Origin: Fulvimarina manganoxydans
Lineage (GTDB): Bacteria > Pseudomonadota > Alphaproteobacteria > Rhizobiales > Rhizobiaceae
NCBI RefSeq assembly: GCF_900176465.1
Contig: NZ_FWXR01000032.1
Location: 1 to 34,360 of the forward strand
Length of the DNA: 34,360 bases
Direction of reading: 5' to 3'
Positions 15,365 through 23,961 of this stretch are shown piece after piece. The notes beneath the pieces were generated by a model. The model worked only from the letters and a program-made list of their open reading frames with translations, ran no database searches and was not told the DNA's origin. The first letter of the stretch is position 1, and each line of letters starts with the position of its first letter. Both the position numbers and the translations under genes were made by a program.

Positions 15365-15678
15365 GAGCGTCTCTCTATGCGCCGCGGAAACCGTCGATCC
15401 AGCCCTTTGAGGAGGTCTCTACCTTCTCATTGGCAATGTCTCGGCGGCTCGGCACGGATCCGGTCTAAAAGACGTGAACCGCAACAATGCGGGTCAATTC
15501 TTTGGACCTACACCGACAGGCCAAGCATGGGAAGTCTCGGGAAAGCCTGACACTATAGCGACAGATGGACCCGCCATCGGCGCGTCGTCAAGAAATCCCC
15601 GCAATGAGCGGGCATTGAAGACCGTCGTTGCAGACCCGACATTGCTGCGGTGCGGACGGCCCCTTGGAGACGGAGAGT
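15365..15678. other. Divergent region between sppA and lptC
   Basis: This stretch should hold the promoters of sppA (minus) and the lptC operon (plus). I saw no clear -35/-10 pair and no recognised operator. An in-frame TTG at 15628 could extend lptC upstream, but it has no ribosome-binding site. Confidence 0.45.
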
Positions 15679-16458
15679 TTGACGCGAGGCGAGACAGAAG
15701 GGACGAGGGGCGAAACGCGCTCTAACGCGCCGAACGGTGTGGAGCCGGTCGACGGCGCTTTCGCACGTCCACGATCCGATGGGGCTTTTGCCCTGGCCGA
15801 AAAGCGCTCGCGCACGGTCCGGCGACTGAAGGTGATTTTGCCGACGATCGGCGTCCTCATCATTCTCGGCGGCATCGGCGCGACCTGGGTCGCGCGCGCC
15901 ATCCCTGAAAATGTCGCGATCGAGGGGCTCACCATCGACAATGGGCGCGTGGTCATGGAAGACCCGCGCATGTCGGGCGTTGATGCCAATGACCGCCCTT
16001 ACGAACTTGTTGCCGAGCGGGCCATGCAGGCCCTGAACGGCGGGGCCATCGACCTCGAAGCGATTGACGCCAAGGTCTCCGTCAGCGACACGACGACCGC
16101 CCATATCACGGCCGCCTCCGGCCATTACGAGCCAAACGCCCAGACCCTCGGTCTCGATGGCGGCCTGTCCATCAAGACCAATGACGGCCTGAAAGTGGAC
16201 ATGCGACAGGCCCAGATCGATCTTGCCGAGGGCGTCCTCGTCAGCCAGCAGCCGGTGACGATCCAGAACGGCGAGCAGAGCATTCGGGCCAATGCCCTCA
16301 CCGTCAGCGACAACGGCAAGCGCATCCGCTTTTCCGGCGGCGTGACCATGTCGCTCAAACCGAATTCATCGCCCGATTCATCGGCGCCAAGCGCCAAGCG
16401 CGAAGCTGCGCTCGAGCTTCGCCCCGCCTCGGCCAACACCATCCTATCGAGAGAGTGA
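15679..16458 (+). CDS. lptC: LPS export protein LptC
   Basis: A 259-residue single-pass inner-membrane protein with a periplasmic beta-jellyroll, the part of the Lpt bridge that takes LPS from LptBFG and passes it to LptA. The cytoplasmic N terminus is polar, then KVILPTIGVLIILGGIGATWVARA is the membrane helix. The periplasmic part has repeated beta-strand segments (HITAASGHYEPNAQTLGL, QQPVTIQNGEQSIRANALTV). The start is probably the TTG at 15679, with GGAG ten bases upstream; no ATG or GTG fits, and a TTG at 15628 is the alternative. LptA starts seven bases after its stop. The family call rests on architecture and operon position as well as sequence. Confidence 0.86.
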   Translation: MTRGETEGTRGETRSNAPNGVEPVDGAFARPRSDGAFALAEKRSRTVRRLKVILPTIGVLIILGGIGATWVARAIPENVAIEGLTIDNGRVVMEDPRMSGVDANDRPYELVAERAMQALNGGAIDLEAIDAKVSVSDTTTAHITAASGHYEPNAQTLGLDGGLSIKTNDGLKVDMRQAQIDLAEGVLVSQQPVTIQNGEQSIRANALTVSDNGKRIRFSGGVTMSLKPNSSPDSSAPSAKREAALELRPASANTILSRE

Positions 16459-16465
16459 CCTCGCC

Positions 16466-17047
16466 ATGCGCGTCTTGTCCCATGCCTGCCTCGCCGCGTT
16501 GCTGATGGCGACCACGGTTGCTGCCGCCCCGGCCCTTGCCCAGGACTCCGGCCTCGGTCAGAGCTTCACCGGCCTGGAGCTCAAGGGCGACCAGCCGATC
16601 TCGATCGAATCGAACAGCCTCGACGTCGACGATCAGTCGGCCATCGCCACCTTCTCCGGCAATGTGTCCGTCGCCCAAGGGCCGACGGAATTGAGGACCA
16701 GCAAGCTCGTCGTCCATTACGATCGCAACGGCGCGAATGCCGCGGGCGGCGCGCAGCCGGCCTCCACCGGCTCGGCCCTGCCCGGCAGTTCGAGTTCCAT
16801 CAAGCGGCTCGAAGCTTCCGGCAAGGTCTATGTGCGCTCGGCCGATCAGGTCGCGACCGCCAATGAGGCGACCTTCGACATGGCGACCCAGCAGGTGGTG
16901 ATGTCCGGCGACGTGGTCCTTTCCAAGGGCGACAATGTCGCGGAAGGGTGCAAGCTCACCATCAAGATGGACACCGGCGTCGCCCGTCTCGATGCCTGCA
17001 ACAGCCGGGTCCGCATGATGCTGACGCCCGGCCAGCAGGGTAACTGA
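16466..17047 (+). CDS. lptA: LPS transport periplasmic protein LptA
   Basis: A 193-residue OstA-fold protein that forms the periplasmic bridge carrying LPS from LptC to LptD in the outer membrane. A signal peptide (about 1-26) ends ALAQ. The mature part shows the family pattern ISIESNSLDVDDQSAIATFSGNVSVAQG and later ASGKVYVRSADQVATANEATFD and QQVVMSGDVVLSKGDNV. A Gly/Ala/Ser-rich insert (about 90-110) interrupts the fold. It ends five bases before lptB. The ATG is preceded by GAGAGAG. Confidence 0.94.
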   Translation: MRVLSHACLAALLMATTVAAAPALAQDSGLGQSFTGLELKGDQPISIESNSLDVDDQSAIATFSGNVSVAQGPTELRTSKLVVHYDRNGANAAGGAQPASTGSALPGSSSSIKRLEASGKVYVRSADQVATANEATFDMATQQVVMSGDVVLSKGDNVAEGCKLTIKMDTGVARLDACNSRVRMMLTPGQQGN

Positions 17048-17052
17048 GACCG

Positions 17053-17916
17053 GTGGACGACGCATTGGATGCACAAACACGAGGCATGACAGGAACCGGG
17101 GACCGGCATGGCCAGGACGGCGCATCGAAGGCTCGTTCCACCGGCGACACAGAACGCTCTGGCATAGGCGCGTCCGCCGACCTGCCGCGCAGCGAGGGCA
17201 TTCTGGCCGCCGCAGGGCTGACCAAGACCTATCGCGGACGCCGGGTCGTCGACGGCGTCGGCTTGGCCGTTCGGCGCGGCGAGGCCGTCGGTCTCCTCGG
17301 CCCCAATGGTGCCGGCAAGACGACCTGCTTCTACATGATCACCGGCCTCGTGCCCGTCGACGACGGCATCATCGTTCTCGACGGCCATGACGTCACGCGC
17401 GTGCCCATGTATCGGCGGGCCCGGCTCGGCATCGGCTATCTTCCCCAGGAAGCCTCGATCTTTCGCGGCCTGTCGGTGGAAGACAACATCCGCGCCGTGC
17501 TCGAGGTGACGGAGCCCGACAAGAAGAAACGGGAGAGCGAGCTCACCGCGCTTCTCGAAGAGTTTCACATCGACCATCTGCGCAAGCAGCCTTCGACGTC
17601 TCTGTCGGGCGGCGAGCGGCGGCGCTGCGAGATCGCCAGAGCTTTGGCGTCAAAGCCGACCTTCATGCTGCTCGACGAACCCTTTGCGGGCGTCGATCCG
17701 ATCGCCGTAGCCGACATCCAGGCTCTGGTGCGCCACCTGACCCATCGGGGAATCGGTGTCCTCATCACCGATCACAATGTGCGCGAGACCCTTGGCCTGA
17801 TCGACCGGGCCTATATCATGCATGCGGGTGCGGTCCTTACCCATGGCTCGCCCCAGGAGATCGTCGACAACCCGGATGTCCGGCGCCTTTATCTCGGCGA
17901 TCGCTTCAGCTTTTAA
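17053..17916 (+). CDS. lptB: LPS export ABC transporter ATPase LptB
   Basis: A 287-residue ABC ATPase that powers LPS extraction by LptFG at the inner membrane. Walker A is GPNGAGKTT, the Q loop is YLPQEASIFRGLSVEDN, the signature is LSGGERRRCEIARAL, Walker B is FMLLDEPFAGVDP, and the switch histidine is in LITDHNVRETL. The C terminus ITDHNVR...GSPQEIVDNPDVRRLYLG is typical of LptB. It starts at GTG 17053 and carries about 48 extra polar residues before the ATPase core (ILAAAGLTKTYRGRR); an ATG at 17086 would shorten this. No start codon lies nearer the core, so an extension is real. rpoN follows. Confidence 0.97.
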   Translation: MDDALDAQTRGMTGTGDRHGQDGASKARSTGDTERSGIGASADLPRSEGILAAAGLTKTYRGRRVVDGVGLAVRRGEAVGLLGPNGAGKTTCFYMITGLVPVDDGIIVLDGHDVTRVPMYRRARLGIGYLPQEASIFRGLSVEDNIRAVLEVTEPDKKKRESELTALLEEFHIDHLRKQPSTSLSGGERRRCEIARALASKPTFMLLDEPFAGVDPIAVADIQALVRHLTHRGIGVLITDHNVRETLGLIDRAYIMHAGAVLTHGSPQEIVDNPDVRRLYLGDRFSF

Positions 17917-18090
17917 CGACCTTGGTGGACAGCGCCTGTCATAAGATTGACAGGTTGGCGCCGGGGGGCTTTCATAGCCTCATCCGGCTTGGACGCCCGT
18001 CAGGGCCGGCCCGGCGGCAGACAGGGTTCGCCCGTCTGCAGCTGGATGAGGAGGGTGACGGGCCAGCTTCCAGCGAGCGACTCCGCGTCC

Positions 18091-19494
18091 ATGGCACTTT
18101 CGGCAAAATTGCAGATGCGTCAGAGCCAGTCGCTGGTGATGACACCGCAACTGCTCCAGTCGATTCGCCTTCTGCAATACGGCCATAGTGAGCTGAAGGC
18201 CTTTCTCGAGGCTGAAGCCGAGCGTAATCCTCTCCTTTCGATCCAATCGGGCACAACCGTCTCGAGCGACCAGAGTCGGGGGACGAATGGAGCCTCTAAC
18301 GGTCACGCAGGCTTTTCGGGCGCTGGTTCGTCCTCGCAGCGTCCGCGCGGCCTGACCTCGACCAGCGATTTTACCGTCGAGGACTTTGCCGACGATCGCA
18401 GTTCGCTCTTTGCCCACGCTCTTGAGGAGGCCAGAGACGCGACGCGCTTCGGTCCTGAGCGAGCGGTCGGCGAAAGTCTCGCCGATTCGCTCGATGCCTC
18501 CGGCTATGTCGGCACGCCGATTGAGAGCATCGCCGTGGAACAGGGCGTGGCGGTCTCTTTCGTCGAAGAGGTGCTGGCCCGCATTCAGGCCGAGGCGAGC
18601 CCGGCGGGTCTGTTCGCCCGCGACCTCAAGGAATGTCTCGCCATCCAGCTGAAGCGTCAGAACCGCTACGACCCAGTGATCGGCGCGGTGATCGACAATC
18701 TCGACCTTCTCGCGCGTCGCGATTTCGCGGCTCTTCGACGCCTTACGGGCGAGGACGAAAGCGGGCTTCTCGAAATTCTGACTGAGATCCGGGCGCTCGA
18801 TCCCAAACCCGGCCACGCTTTCGACGGCGAGGGCGGCGAGGCGATCGTGCCGGATGTCGTCGTTACGGAAGACCCGGATGGCGGCTGGCAGGTCGAACTC
18901 AATCCCGAAACGCTTCCGCGCGTCCTCATCGACAAGACCTATCTCAACCGCGTGGGTACCGGATCGTCAGACGGGGCGGAAAAGGCGTTCTTGGGCGAAT
19001 GCCAACAATCGGCCGGGTGGCTCGCGCGCGCGCTGGAACAGCGGGCGAAGACAATTCTGAAGGTCGCTACCGAAATCGTGAAGCGCCAGGACGGTTTTCT
19101 GGCCTCGGGCGTGACCGGCATGAAGCCGATGACACTTCTCACTGTGGCTGAAGCGATCGGCATGCATGAATCGACTGTCAGCCGGGTCACCGCCATGAAA
19201 TTCATGGCGACCCCACGCGGCACGTTCGAGATGCGATTCTTCTTCACCCAGGCGATCGCGGCCACCTGCGGTGGCGACGCCCATTCGGCCGAGAGCGTCA
19301 AACATCGCATTAAGCAAATGATCGATGCCGAGACGCTTGGCCATGTCCTCTCCGACGACGACATAGCGGCGATCCTGAAGAAGGAAGGCATCGATCTGGC
19401 GCGCCGCACCGTCGCCAAATATCGCGAAGCGCTCTCCATCCCCTCTTCCATTCAGCGCCGACGCGAATTGAACGCCCGTCGCCTGGCTTCGTAA
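18091..19494 (+). CDS. rpoN: RNA polymerase sigma-54 factor RpoN
   Basis: A 467-residue sigma-54, which directs RNA polymerase to -24/-12 promoters that need enhancer-binding activators, typically for nitrogen and related metabolism. Region I begins MALSAKLQMRQSQSLVMTPQ and is Gln/Leu-rich. A polar region II follows, then the core-binding domain, the helix-turn-helix (LLTVAEAIGMHESTVSRVTA), and the RpoN box ARRTVAKYRE near the C terminus. I chose the ATG at 18091, where the family N terminus starts; in-frame codons extend upstream to 17947 but have no family match. It lies 174 bases after lptB, the usual order in this group, and before hpf and ptsN. Confidence 0.96.
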   Translation: MALSAKLQMRQSQSLVMTPQLLQSIRLLQYGHSELKAFLEAEAERNPLLSIQSGTTVSSDQSRGTNGASNGHAGFSGAGSSSQRPRGLTSTSDFTVEDFADDRSSLFAHALEEARDATRFGPERAVGESLADSLDASGYVGTPIESIAVEQGVAVSFVEEVLARIQAEASPAGLFARDLKECLAIQLKRQNRYDPVIGAVIDNLDLLARRDFAALRRLTGEDESGLLEILTEIRALDPKPGHAFDGEGGEAIVPDVVVTEDPDGGWQVELNPETLPRVLIDKTYLNRVGTGSSDGAEKAFLGECQQSAGWLARALEQRAKTILKVATEIVKRQDGFLASGVTGMKPMTLLTVAEAIGMHESTVSRVTAMKFMATPRGTFEMRFFFTQAIAATCGGDAHSAESVKHRIKQMIDAETLGHVLSDDDIAAILKKEGIDLARRTVAKYREALSIPSSIQRRRELNARRLAS

Positions 19495-20028
19495 TGGAGC
19501 CGCTGAACGGGCCTCGCGACGATCCGTGGTGCCGTCCGCGAAAGCTCTGTTTGAAGCGCCAGGCGAAACCGAAACATTCGATGTTCCGATCGCCCGGCGC
19601 GCCGCCTCGAGCAACAAGATCGCGCCGCGCTGTCAGTGCGCGGCCCAGCCAATTTATTCAAGCACGGTCGCCCAGATCGCTTGCGCGCGCGCAGGCGTCA
19701 GGCCGTTTGCCGGCGATAGGCGCGCTCGAACACAGCGCAGATCGCGAGAAACCCGATTATCGATTTGGGCGTAAAGGCTTGGATCGACGCGTGGCGAAGA
19801 TGCCTCGTCGGAGCGAAACCCTTGTCCTCGGCAGGGAACGCGCGTTGACAGGATCGATCAGCGTTCCTAGAAGGCGCCGGCCTCGAAGTTGGTCGTCCTT
19901 GTGCTCCAAACCATGCCAGAGCGGCCCTATATGCATGACGGCATCATGACGGATCCGGAGCTGGCGGCTCATCGCGCAAAGCGCGTGAACTGACTGGCTC
20001 CGGGCCAAGCGGCAAGAAGGAGTACGAG
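19495..20028. other. Long leader region between rpoN and hpf
   Basis: A 534-base stretch without a convincing gene. Frames at 19494-19949 and 19526-19774 have basic, shadow-like translations. It holds a candidate promoter (19845-19873) for hpf and, just before hpf, AAGGAG at 20017-20022. A structured leader or small RNA is possible, but I recognise none. Confidence 0.5.
19845..19873 (+). promoter_or_regulatory. Candidate promoter for hpf-ptsN
   Basis: A perfect -35 TTGACA (19845-19850), a 17-base spacer and a 4/6 -10 match TAGAAG (19868-19873). It would give a leader of about 150 bases before hpf. This is based on consensus only. Confidence 0.3.
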
Positions 20029-20604
20029 ATGGCTGTACGTGTGTCCGGCAAGCATATGGATGTCGGCGAAGCGTTCCGCACGCGGATCGAAGAGCGGATG
20101 AACGAGGCGGTCGATAAATATTTCGACGGCAACTTTTCCGCCTCCTCGGTTGTGGCCAAGGACGGTTCGCGCTTCTCCTGCGACTGCGTCATTCATCTCG
20201 ATACGGGCGTCGTCTTTCAGGCCCAAGGTCAGGCCCACGATCCGGAAGCCAGCTTCATGGAAGCGGCCGAGAAGCTGGAAAAGCGCCTCCGCCGCTACAA
20301 GCGCCGCCTGAAGGACCATCACGCCAATGGCGGAGGCCACAAGGCGCTGGCCTATCAGGTCATGGAAGCGATCCCGGAAGAGGTCGAGGAGATTCCCGAG
20401 GACTACGCGCCAGCCATCATCGCCGAGACAACCCTCAAGGTTGGCACTTTGTCCGTGGCGGGCGCGGTCATGGAACTCGACCGTCAGGACGGTCCGATCG
20501 TTCTTTTCCGCAACGCCCAGTCCGGCGACATCAACATTGTCTTCCGCCGGCCCGACGGCAATGTCGGCTGGATCGACCCAAGCACGTATTCCGCTGAGGC
20601 TTGA
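20029..20604 (+). CDS. hpf: Ribosome hibernation promoting factor, long form
   Basis: A 191-residue long-form HPF, which binds the small subunit and pairs ribosomes into inactive 100S dimers in stationary phase. The N-terminal S30AE domain (about 1-105) has VSGKHMDVGEAFRTRIEERM and the basic helix EKLEKRLRRYKRRLKDHH. A linker rich in Glu/Pro follows, and the C-terminal dimerisation domain (about 130-188) has VMELDRQDGPIVLFRNAQSG and INIVFRRPDGNVGWIDP. AAGGAG lies six bases before the ATG. ptsN follows by 59 bases. Placement after rpoN is conserved in proteobacteria. Confidence 0.97.
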   Translation: MAVRVSGKHMDVGEAFRTRIEERMNEAVDKYFDGNFSASSVVAKDGSRFSCDCVIHLDTGVVFQAQGQAHDPEASFMEAAEKLEKRLRRYKRRLKDHHANGGGHKALAYQVMEAIPEEVEEIPEDYAPAIIAETTLKVGTLSVAGAVMELDRQDGPIVLFRNAQSGDINIVFRRPDGNVGWIDPSTYSAEA

Positions 20605-20617
20605 GGATCGGGCAAGG

Positions 20618-20645
20618 TTCCGCGCGCAGCTTTGCGCGCGAGGAA
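20618..20645 (+). other. Hairpin between hpf and ptsN
   Basis: GCGCGCA (20622-20628), loop GCTT, TGCGCGC (20633-20639), extended by TTCC and GGAA flanks (with a small bulge). It ends 18 bases before the ptsN start and has no T tract. It may set the ratio of hpf to ptsN message, or be an RNA-processing site. Confidence 0.4.
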
Positions 20646-20663
20646 TTTGAGAAGGCTCTCTGA

Positions 20664-21128
20664 ATGGATTTCCAGACACTGATCGAGCCTGACGCGATCA
20701 TGCCGGCGCTGAAGGCGACCTCGAAGCGGCAAGTGCTGCAGGAGATGGCGGCGAAGGCGGCGGCAATCGTCGACAGGCCTGAACGGGAAATCCTGGAGAC
20801 GATCCTCCAGCGCGAGAAACTTGGCTCGACCGGCGTCGGCAACGGCATCGCCATTCCCCATGGCAAGCTCGCCGGCGTCGATCGCATCACCGGGCTCTTT
20901 GCCCGGCTGAGCAAGCCGGTCGATTTCGATGCGCTGGACGATCAGCCAGTCGATCTGGTCTTCATGCTGCTGGCGCCCGAGGGCTCGGGCGCCGATCATC
21001 TCAAGGCCCTGTCCAAGGTGGCGCGCCTGCTGCGCAACCCGCAGACCGTGACCGAGATCCGGTCCCTTCAGGACCCCGGCTCGATCTATGCGGCCATGCT
21101 CCACGGCAAAGCCCAGAACGCCGCCTGA
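20664..21128 (+). CDS. ptsN: PTS-Ntr regulatory protein EIIA-Ntr
   Basis: A 154-residue EIIA of the nitrogen-related phosphotransferase system, which takes phosphate from NPr and regulates potassium uptake, nitrogen and carbon responses rather than sugar transport. The phosphorylated histidine is H66 in GVGNGIAIPHGKLAGVDR. The downstream core DDQPVDLVFMLLAPEGSGADHLKALSKVARLL is diagnostic. The start MDFQTLIEPDAIM matches the family, with GAGAAGG upstream. It forms the end of the rpoN-hpf-ptsN block and has its own terminator. Confidence 0.97.
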   Translation: MDFQTLIEPDAIMPALKATSKRQVLQEMAAKAAAIVDRPEREILETILQREKLGSTGVGNGIAIPHGKLAGVDRITGLFARLSKPVDFDALDDQPVDLVFMLLAPEGSGADHLKALSKVARLLRNPQTVTEIRSLQDPGSIYAAMLHGKAQNAA

Positions 21129-21159
21129 AGAAGCCTTCGATCGTTTCATTCGTTCAGTC

Positions 21160-21192
21160 AGGCCGACCGGCAACCCGCCGGCCGGCCTGTTT
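21160..21192 (+). terminator. Terminator of the hpf-ptsN transcript
   Basis: AGGCCGACCGGC (21160-21171) and GCCGGCCGGCCT (21177-21188) form a 12-bp stem with one A/C mismatch and the loop AACCC, followed by GTTTC. It begins 32 bases after the ptsN stop codon. Confidence 0.8.
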
Positions 21193-21336
21193 CATATCTC
21201 ATACGGTGTTCGACTGATTCAGTTGGCCTCCGTATCAAAGCCCACGCAGCGGGTTGGCCCTGCGAAGAACGCCTGAATTTCCCACCGCTCGACCTATTTG
21301 CCTTGAAAGAAATTGGCAGAAAGACGAGCGAGCCCC

Positions 21337-22002
21337 ATGCTGAAGGTTCATCACCTCAACAATTCGCGATCCCAGCGCGTCCTGTGGCTCTTGGAGGAGC
21401 TTGGCCTCGACTACGAGGTGGTGCGCTACGAGCGCCAAGCCGACATGCGGGCGCCGGACGCGCTGAAGGCCATTCACCCTCTCGGCAAGTCACCGATCTT
21501 GACCGATGGCGAGCGAACCGTGGCTGAGACCGGCGCCATCGTCGAATATATCCTCTCGCTCAAACCCGATCACGGCATGCTCCCGCCTGAGGGCAGCGAG
21601 GATTACTGGGAGGCGCGCCATTTTCTGCACTACGCGGAAGGCTCGGCCATGCCGCCGCTCTTCCTGAAGCTGGTGCTTGGAATGATTCCCGACCGCGCCC
21701 CCTTCTTTGCCAAACCGGTCCTGACGGCGGCCATGAGCAAGGTCGACGAAATGCTGGTGCGCCCTCAGATCAAGCTTCATCTCGATCATTGGGAAGGAGC
21801 GCTCGCCAAGAGCGGCTGGTTCGCGGGCCCAGAATTTTCGGTGGCGGATGTGATGATGAGCTTTCCGGTGGAAGCGGCGGGCGAGCGCCTCGGCTACGAT
21901 AATCGCCCAAGGCTCAGGGATTTTCTGCTGCGCATCCATGACCGACCGGCCTATCGCCAAGCGCTGAAGCGCGGCGGGCCTTATGCCTATGCCAAGGCCT
22001 GA
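21337..22002 (+). CDS. Glutathione S-transferase, Gtt1-like
   Basis: A 221-residue soluble glutathione S-transferase. The thioredoxin-like N domain opens MLKVHHLNNSRSQRVLWLLEELGLDYE, the pattern of the Gtt1-like class, where Ser rather than Cys sits near the glutathione. IHPLGKSPILTDG supplies the cis-proline loop and AETGAIVEYI the glutathione-gamma-glutamyl contact. The helical C domain has WFAGPEFSVADVMMSFPVE, the family's N-capping box region. I chose the ATG at 21337; a TTG at 21313 would add eight residues without family support. The substrate is unknown. The gene is monocistronic and ends in a shared strong hairpin. Confidence 0.93.
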   Translation: MLKVHHLNNSRSQRVLWLLEELGLDYEVVRYERQADMRAPDALKAIHPLGKSPILTDGERTVAETGAIVEYILSLKPDHGMLPPEGSEDYWEARHFLHYAEGSAMPPLFLKLVLGMIPDRAPFFAKPVLTAAMSKVDEMLVRPQIKLHLDHWEGALAKSGWFAGPEFSVADVMMSFPVEAAGERLGYDNRPRLRDFLLRIHDRPAYRQALKRGGPYAYAKA

Positions 22003-22043
22003 GTGGCGCGAGAACGCGCGACGCTTCTCAAGGCCCAAATGAA

Positions 22044-22081
22044 AAACGAGAAGACCGGCCAAAAGGCCGGTCTTCTCGTTT
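22044..22081. terminator. Bidirectional terminator between the GST gene and sciP
   Basis: A 17-bp perfect stem (AAACGAGAAGACCGGCC at 22044-22060 and its complement at 22065-22081) with an AAAA loop. Each arm ends in an A or T run, so it can act on both strands, between convergent genes. Confidence 0.88.
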
Positions 22082-22113
22082 GGTCCATCTGGATCGGCCC
22101 TTCGAAGAAAAGC

Positions 22114-22401
22114 CTAGTGAAGATCGCGCTTGCGATATTCTTGGATCTGCGTGGTGCGAAGCCCCGCCAATCCATGCTGATCGATCGAGATCTGCCAGGA
22201 CAGAAACTCCTCCACCGTCAGAGTATATTTGCTGCAGGCTTCCTCCAGGCTGAGAAGGCCACCACGCACGGCAGCGACCACCTCGGCCTTTCGACGGATC
22301 ACCCACCGTCTCGTATTGGTTGGCGGAAGATCCGCCAGCGTCAACGGAGACCCATCGGGCCCGATGACGTATTTGACTCTTGGTCTAACCTGATCGGCCA
22401 T
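22114..22401 (-). CDS. sciP: CtrA inhibitor protein SciP (DUF1153)
   Basis: A 95-residue helix-turn-helix protein of the DUF1153 family. In Caulobacter, SciP binds CtrA and blocks its activation of target promoters in part of the cell cycle. The family core is intact: MADQVRPRVKYVIGPDGSPL, LADLPPTNTRRWVIRRKAEV, VAAVRGGLLSLEEACSKY and TLTVEEFLSWQ. I chose the ATG at 22401 over the GTG at 22422, because the family starts there and AGAGAG lies upstream. A GANTC (CcrM methylation) sequence sits at 22404-22408, between this Shine-Dalgarno and the ATG. Its target CtrA is encoded at 3049-3738. Confidence 0.96.
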   Translation of the reverse strand: MADQVRPRVKYVIGPDGSPLTLADLPPTNTRRWVIRRKAEVVAAVRGGLLSLEEACSKYTLTVEEFLSWQISIDQHGLAGLRTTQIQEYRKRDLH

Positions 22402-22674
22402 TGGACTCTCTACGCTACACACGACCTAATCGAGTTCGACCCTAGCGAGCCGGTCCTAAGAAACCGTCAAGCCCCAGGTAAGCTTTCGATAAGTGATACG
22501 ATTTCCCGCTGATTTGCCTTGGCCGCGCCACAATCGGGGCTAACGGCACGCGCTCGGTACCCCCGGCCCCGCAGGCTTTCTCGCCGCCACGCCCCCTCGC
22601 CTTTTGCGGGCGGCGCACAAAGCGCCTAAATAGGGAGCGATATCCTTTCCAACGACCTGGTTCCGCGGTCCATC

Positions 22675-23862
22675 ATGAACGCTACGCTCAACAGCCTCGA
22701 CATCGCCAAGGCGCCGGAAGACACCCGGGTCGTCATCGCCATGTCCGGTGGCGTCGATTCCTCGGTCACCGCCGCGATTCTCAAGGAAGAGGGATACGAC
22801 GTCGTCGGCATCACGCTGCAGCTTTACGATTCGGGCGATACGCCGGCTCGGGCCGGCGCCTGTTGCGCGGGCCAGGACATTCGCGATGCCCGCCGTGTGG
22901 CCGATCATCTCGGCATGCCCCATTACGTCCTCGATTATGAGGAGAATTTCCGCGAATCGGTCATCGACCCGTTTGCCGACGCCTATCTCGCCGGCGAGAC
23001 GCCGATCCCTTGCGTGTCCTGCAATCAGACCGTAAAGTTCCGGGACCTTCTGAAGACCGCCATGGATCTAGGCGCCGATGCACTGGCGACGGGCCATTAT
23101 ATCGAGAGCCGGGCCCGGCCGGGCGGCGGCCGCAGCCTGCATCGCCCGCACGATCTCGATCGCGACCAGAGCTACTTCCTTTATGGCACGACGCAGAGCC
23201 AAGTGGATTTCTTGCGTTTTCCGCTCGCCGGCCTGACCAAGGACGAGACACGCGCGATCGCGGCACGGCACGGACTAGCGATCGCCGCCAAGCCCGACAG
23301 CCAGGATATTTGCTTCGTGCCGAGCGGCCGCTATTCCGACCTTATCCGCAAGCTGCGGCCTGAGGCGGGCGAGCCGGGCGACATCGTCCATGTGGACGGT
23401 CGCACGCTCGGCCGGCATGAGGGCATCGTCAATTTCACCGTCGGCCAGCGCCGCGGCATCGGCGTTGCCGCCGGCGAGCCGCTTTATGTGGTCAAGCTCG
23501 ACGCGCCGAACCGGCGGGTTCTGGTCGGCCCCCGCTCTGCCCTCGCGACCGAACGGCTGAAGCTTCGCCAGGTCAATTGGCTGGCCGACGACACACCCCA
23601 GACCTATGCCGGCGAGGAGCGTGACGTCTATGTGAAGCTTCGCTCCACGCGCCCTCCAACGCTCGCAAGGATCGTCGCCGATGCAGACGATGGATGGCTG
23701 GTCGAACTCGTCGATCCGGAACATGGCGTCGCGCCGGGCCAGGCCTGCGTCTTCTATTCCCATGACGGGATCGGCGCAGAGGTTTTGGGCGGTGGCGTCA
23801 TCGACGGAACGTTCCGCCCCGCTTCCGTGAGCCGCGAACTCGGCCTGACGGCAGCTGAGTGA
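22675..23862 (+). CDS. mnmA: tRNA 2-thiouridine synthesis enzyme MnmA
   Basis: A 395-residue tRNA-specific 2-thiouridylase that puts sulfur on U34 of Lys, Glu and Gln tRNAs, using ATP to adenylate the base. The PP-loop is [10 protein letters not shown] (22-31). The catalytic cysteine C116 lies in [11 protein letters not shown] and its partner C213 in [23 protein letters not shown] and DQSYFLYG are further conserved blocks, and [21 protein letters not shown] begins the C-terminal barrel. The start ATG at 22675 is the first in frame. It is divergent from sciP and convergent with arfB. Confidence 0.97.
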   Translation: MNATLNSLDIAKAPEDTRVVIAMSGGVDSSVTAAILKEEGYDVVGITLQLYDSGDTPARAGACCAGQDIRDARRVADHLGMPHYVLDYEENFRESVIDPFADAYLAGETPIPCVSCNQTVKFRDLLKTAMDLGADALATGHYIESRARPGGGRSLHRPHDLDRDQSYFLYGTTQSQVDFLRFPLAGLTKDETRAIAARHGLAIAAKPDSQDICFVPSGRYSDLIRKLRPEAGEPGDIVHVDGRTLGRHEGIVNFTVGQRRGIGVAAGEPLYVVKLDAPNRRVLVGPRSALATERLKLRQVNWLADDTPQTYAGEERDVYVKLRSTRPPTLARIVADADDGWLVELVDPEHGVAPGQACVFYSHDGIGAEVLGGGVIDGTFRPASVSRELGLTAAE

Positions 23863-23961
23863 GCCCGGCAATATCCGCCAAGCCTGTGATCGCTCGCGAG
23901 AGATACAGCGCCCAAGTCCGAGCGATGAGTTCGCTCTCGACGAGACGCGGGCCGGGGCTGC

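Noticed and set aside
19494-19949. 151-codon frame between rpoN and hpf
   Set aside because: Arginine/serine-rich translation without hydrophobic core or ribosome-binding site.
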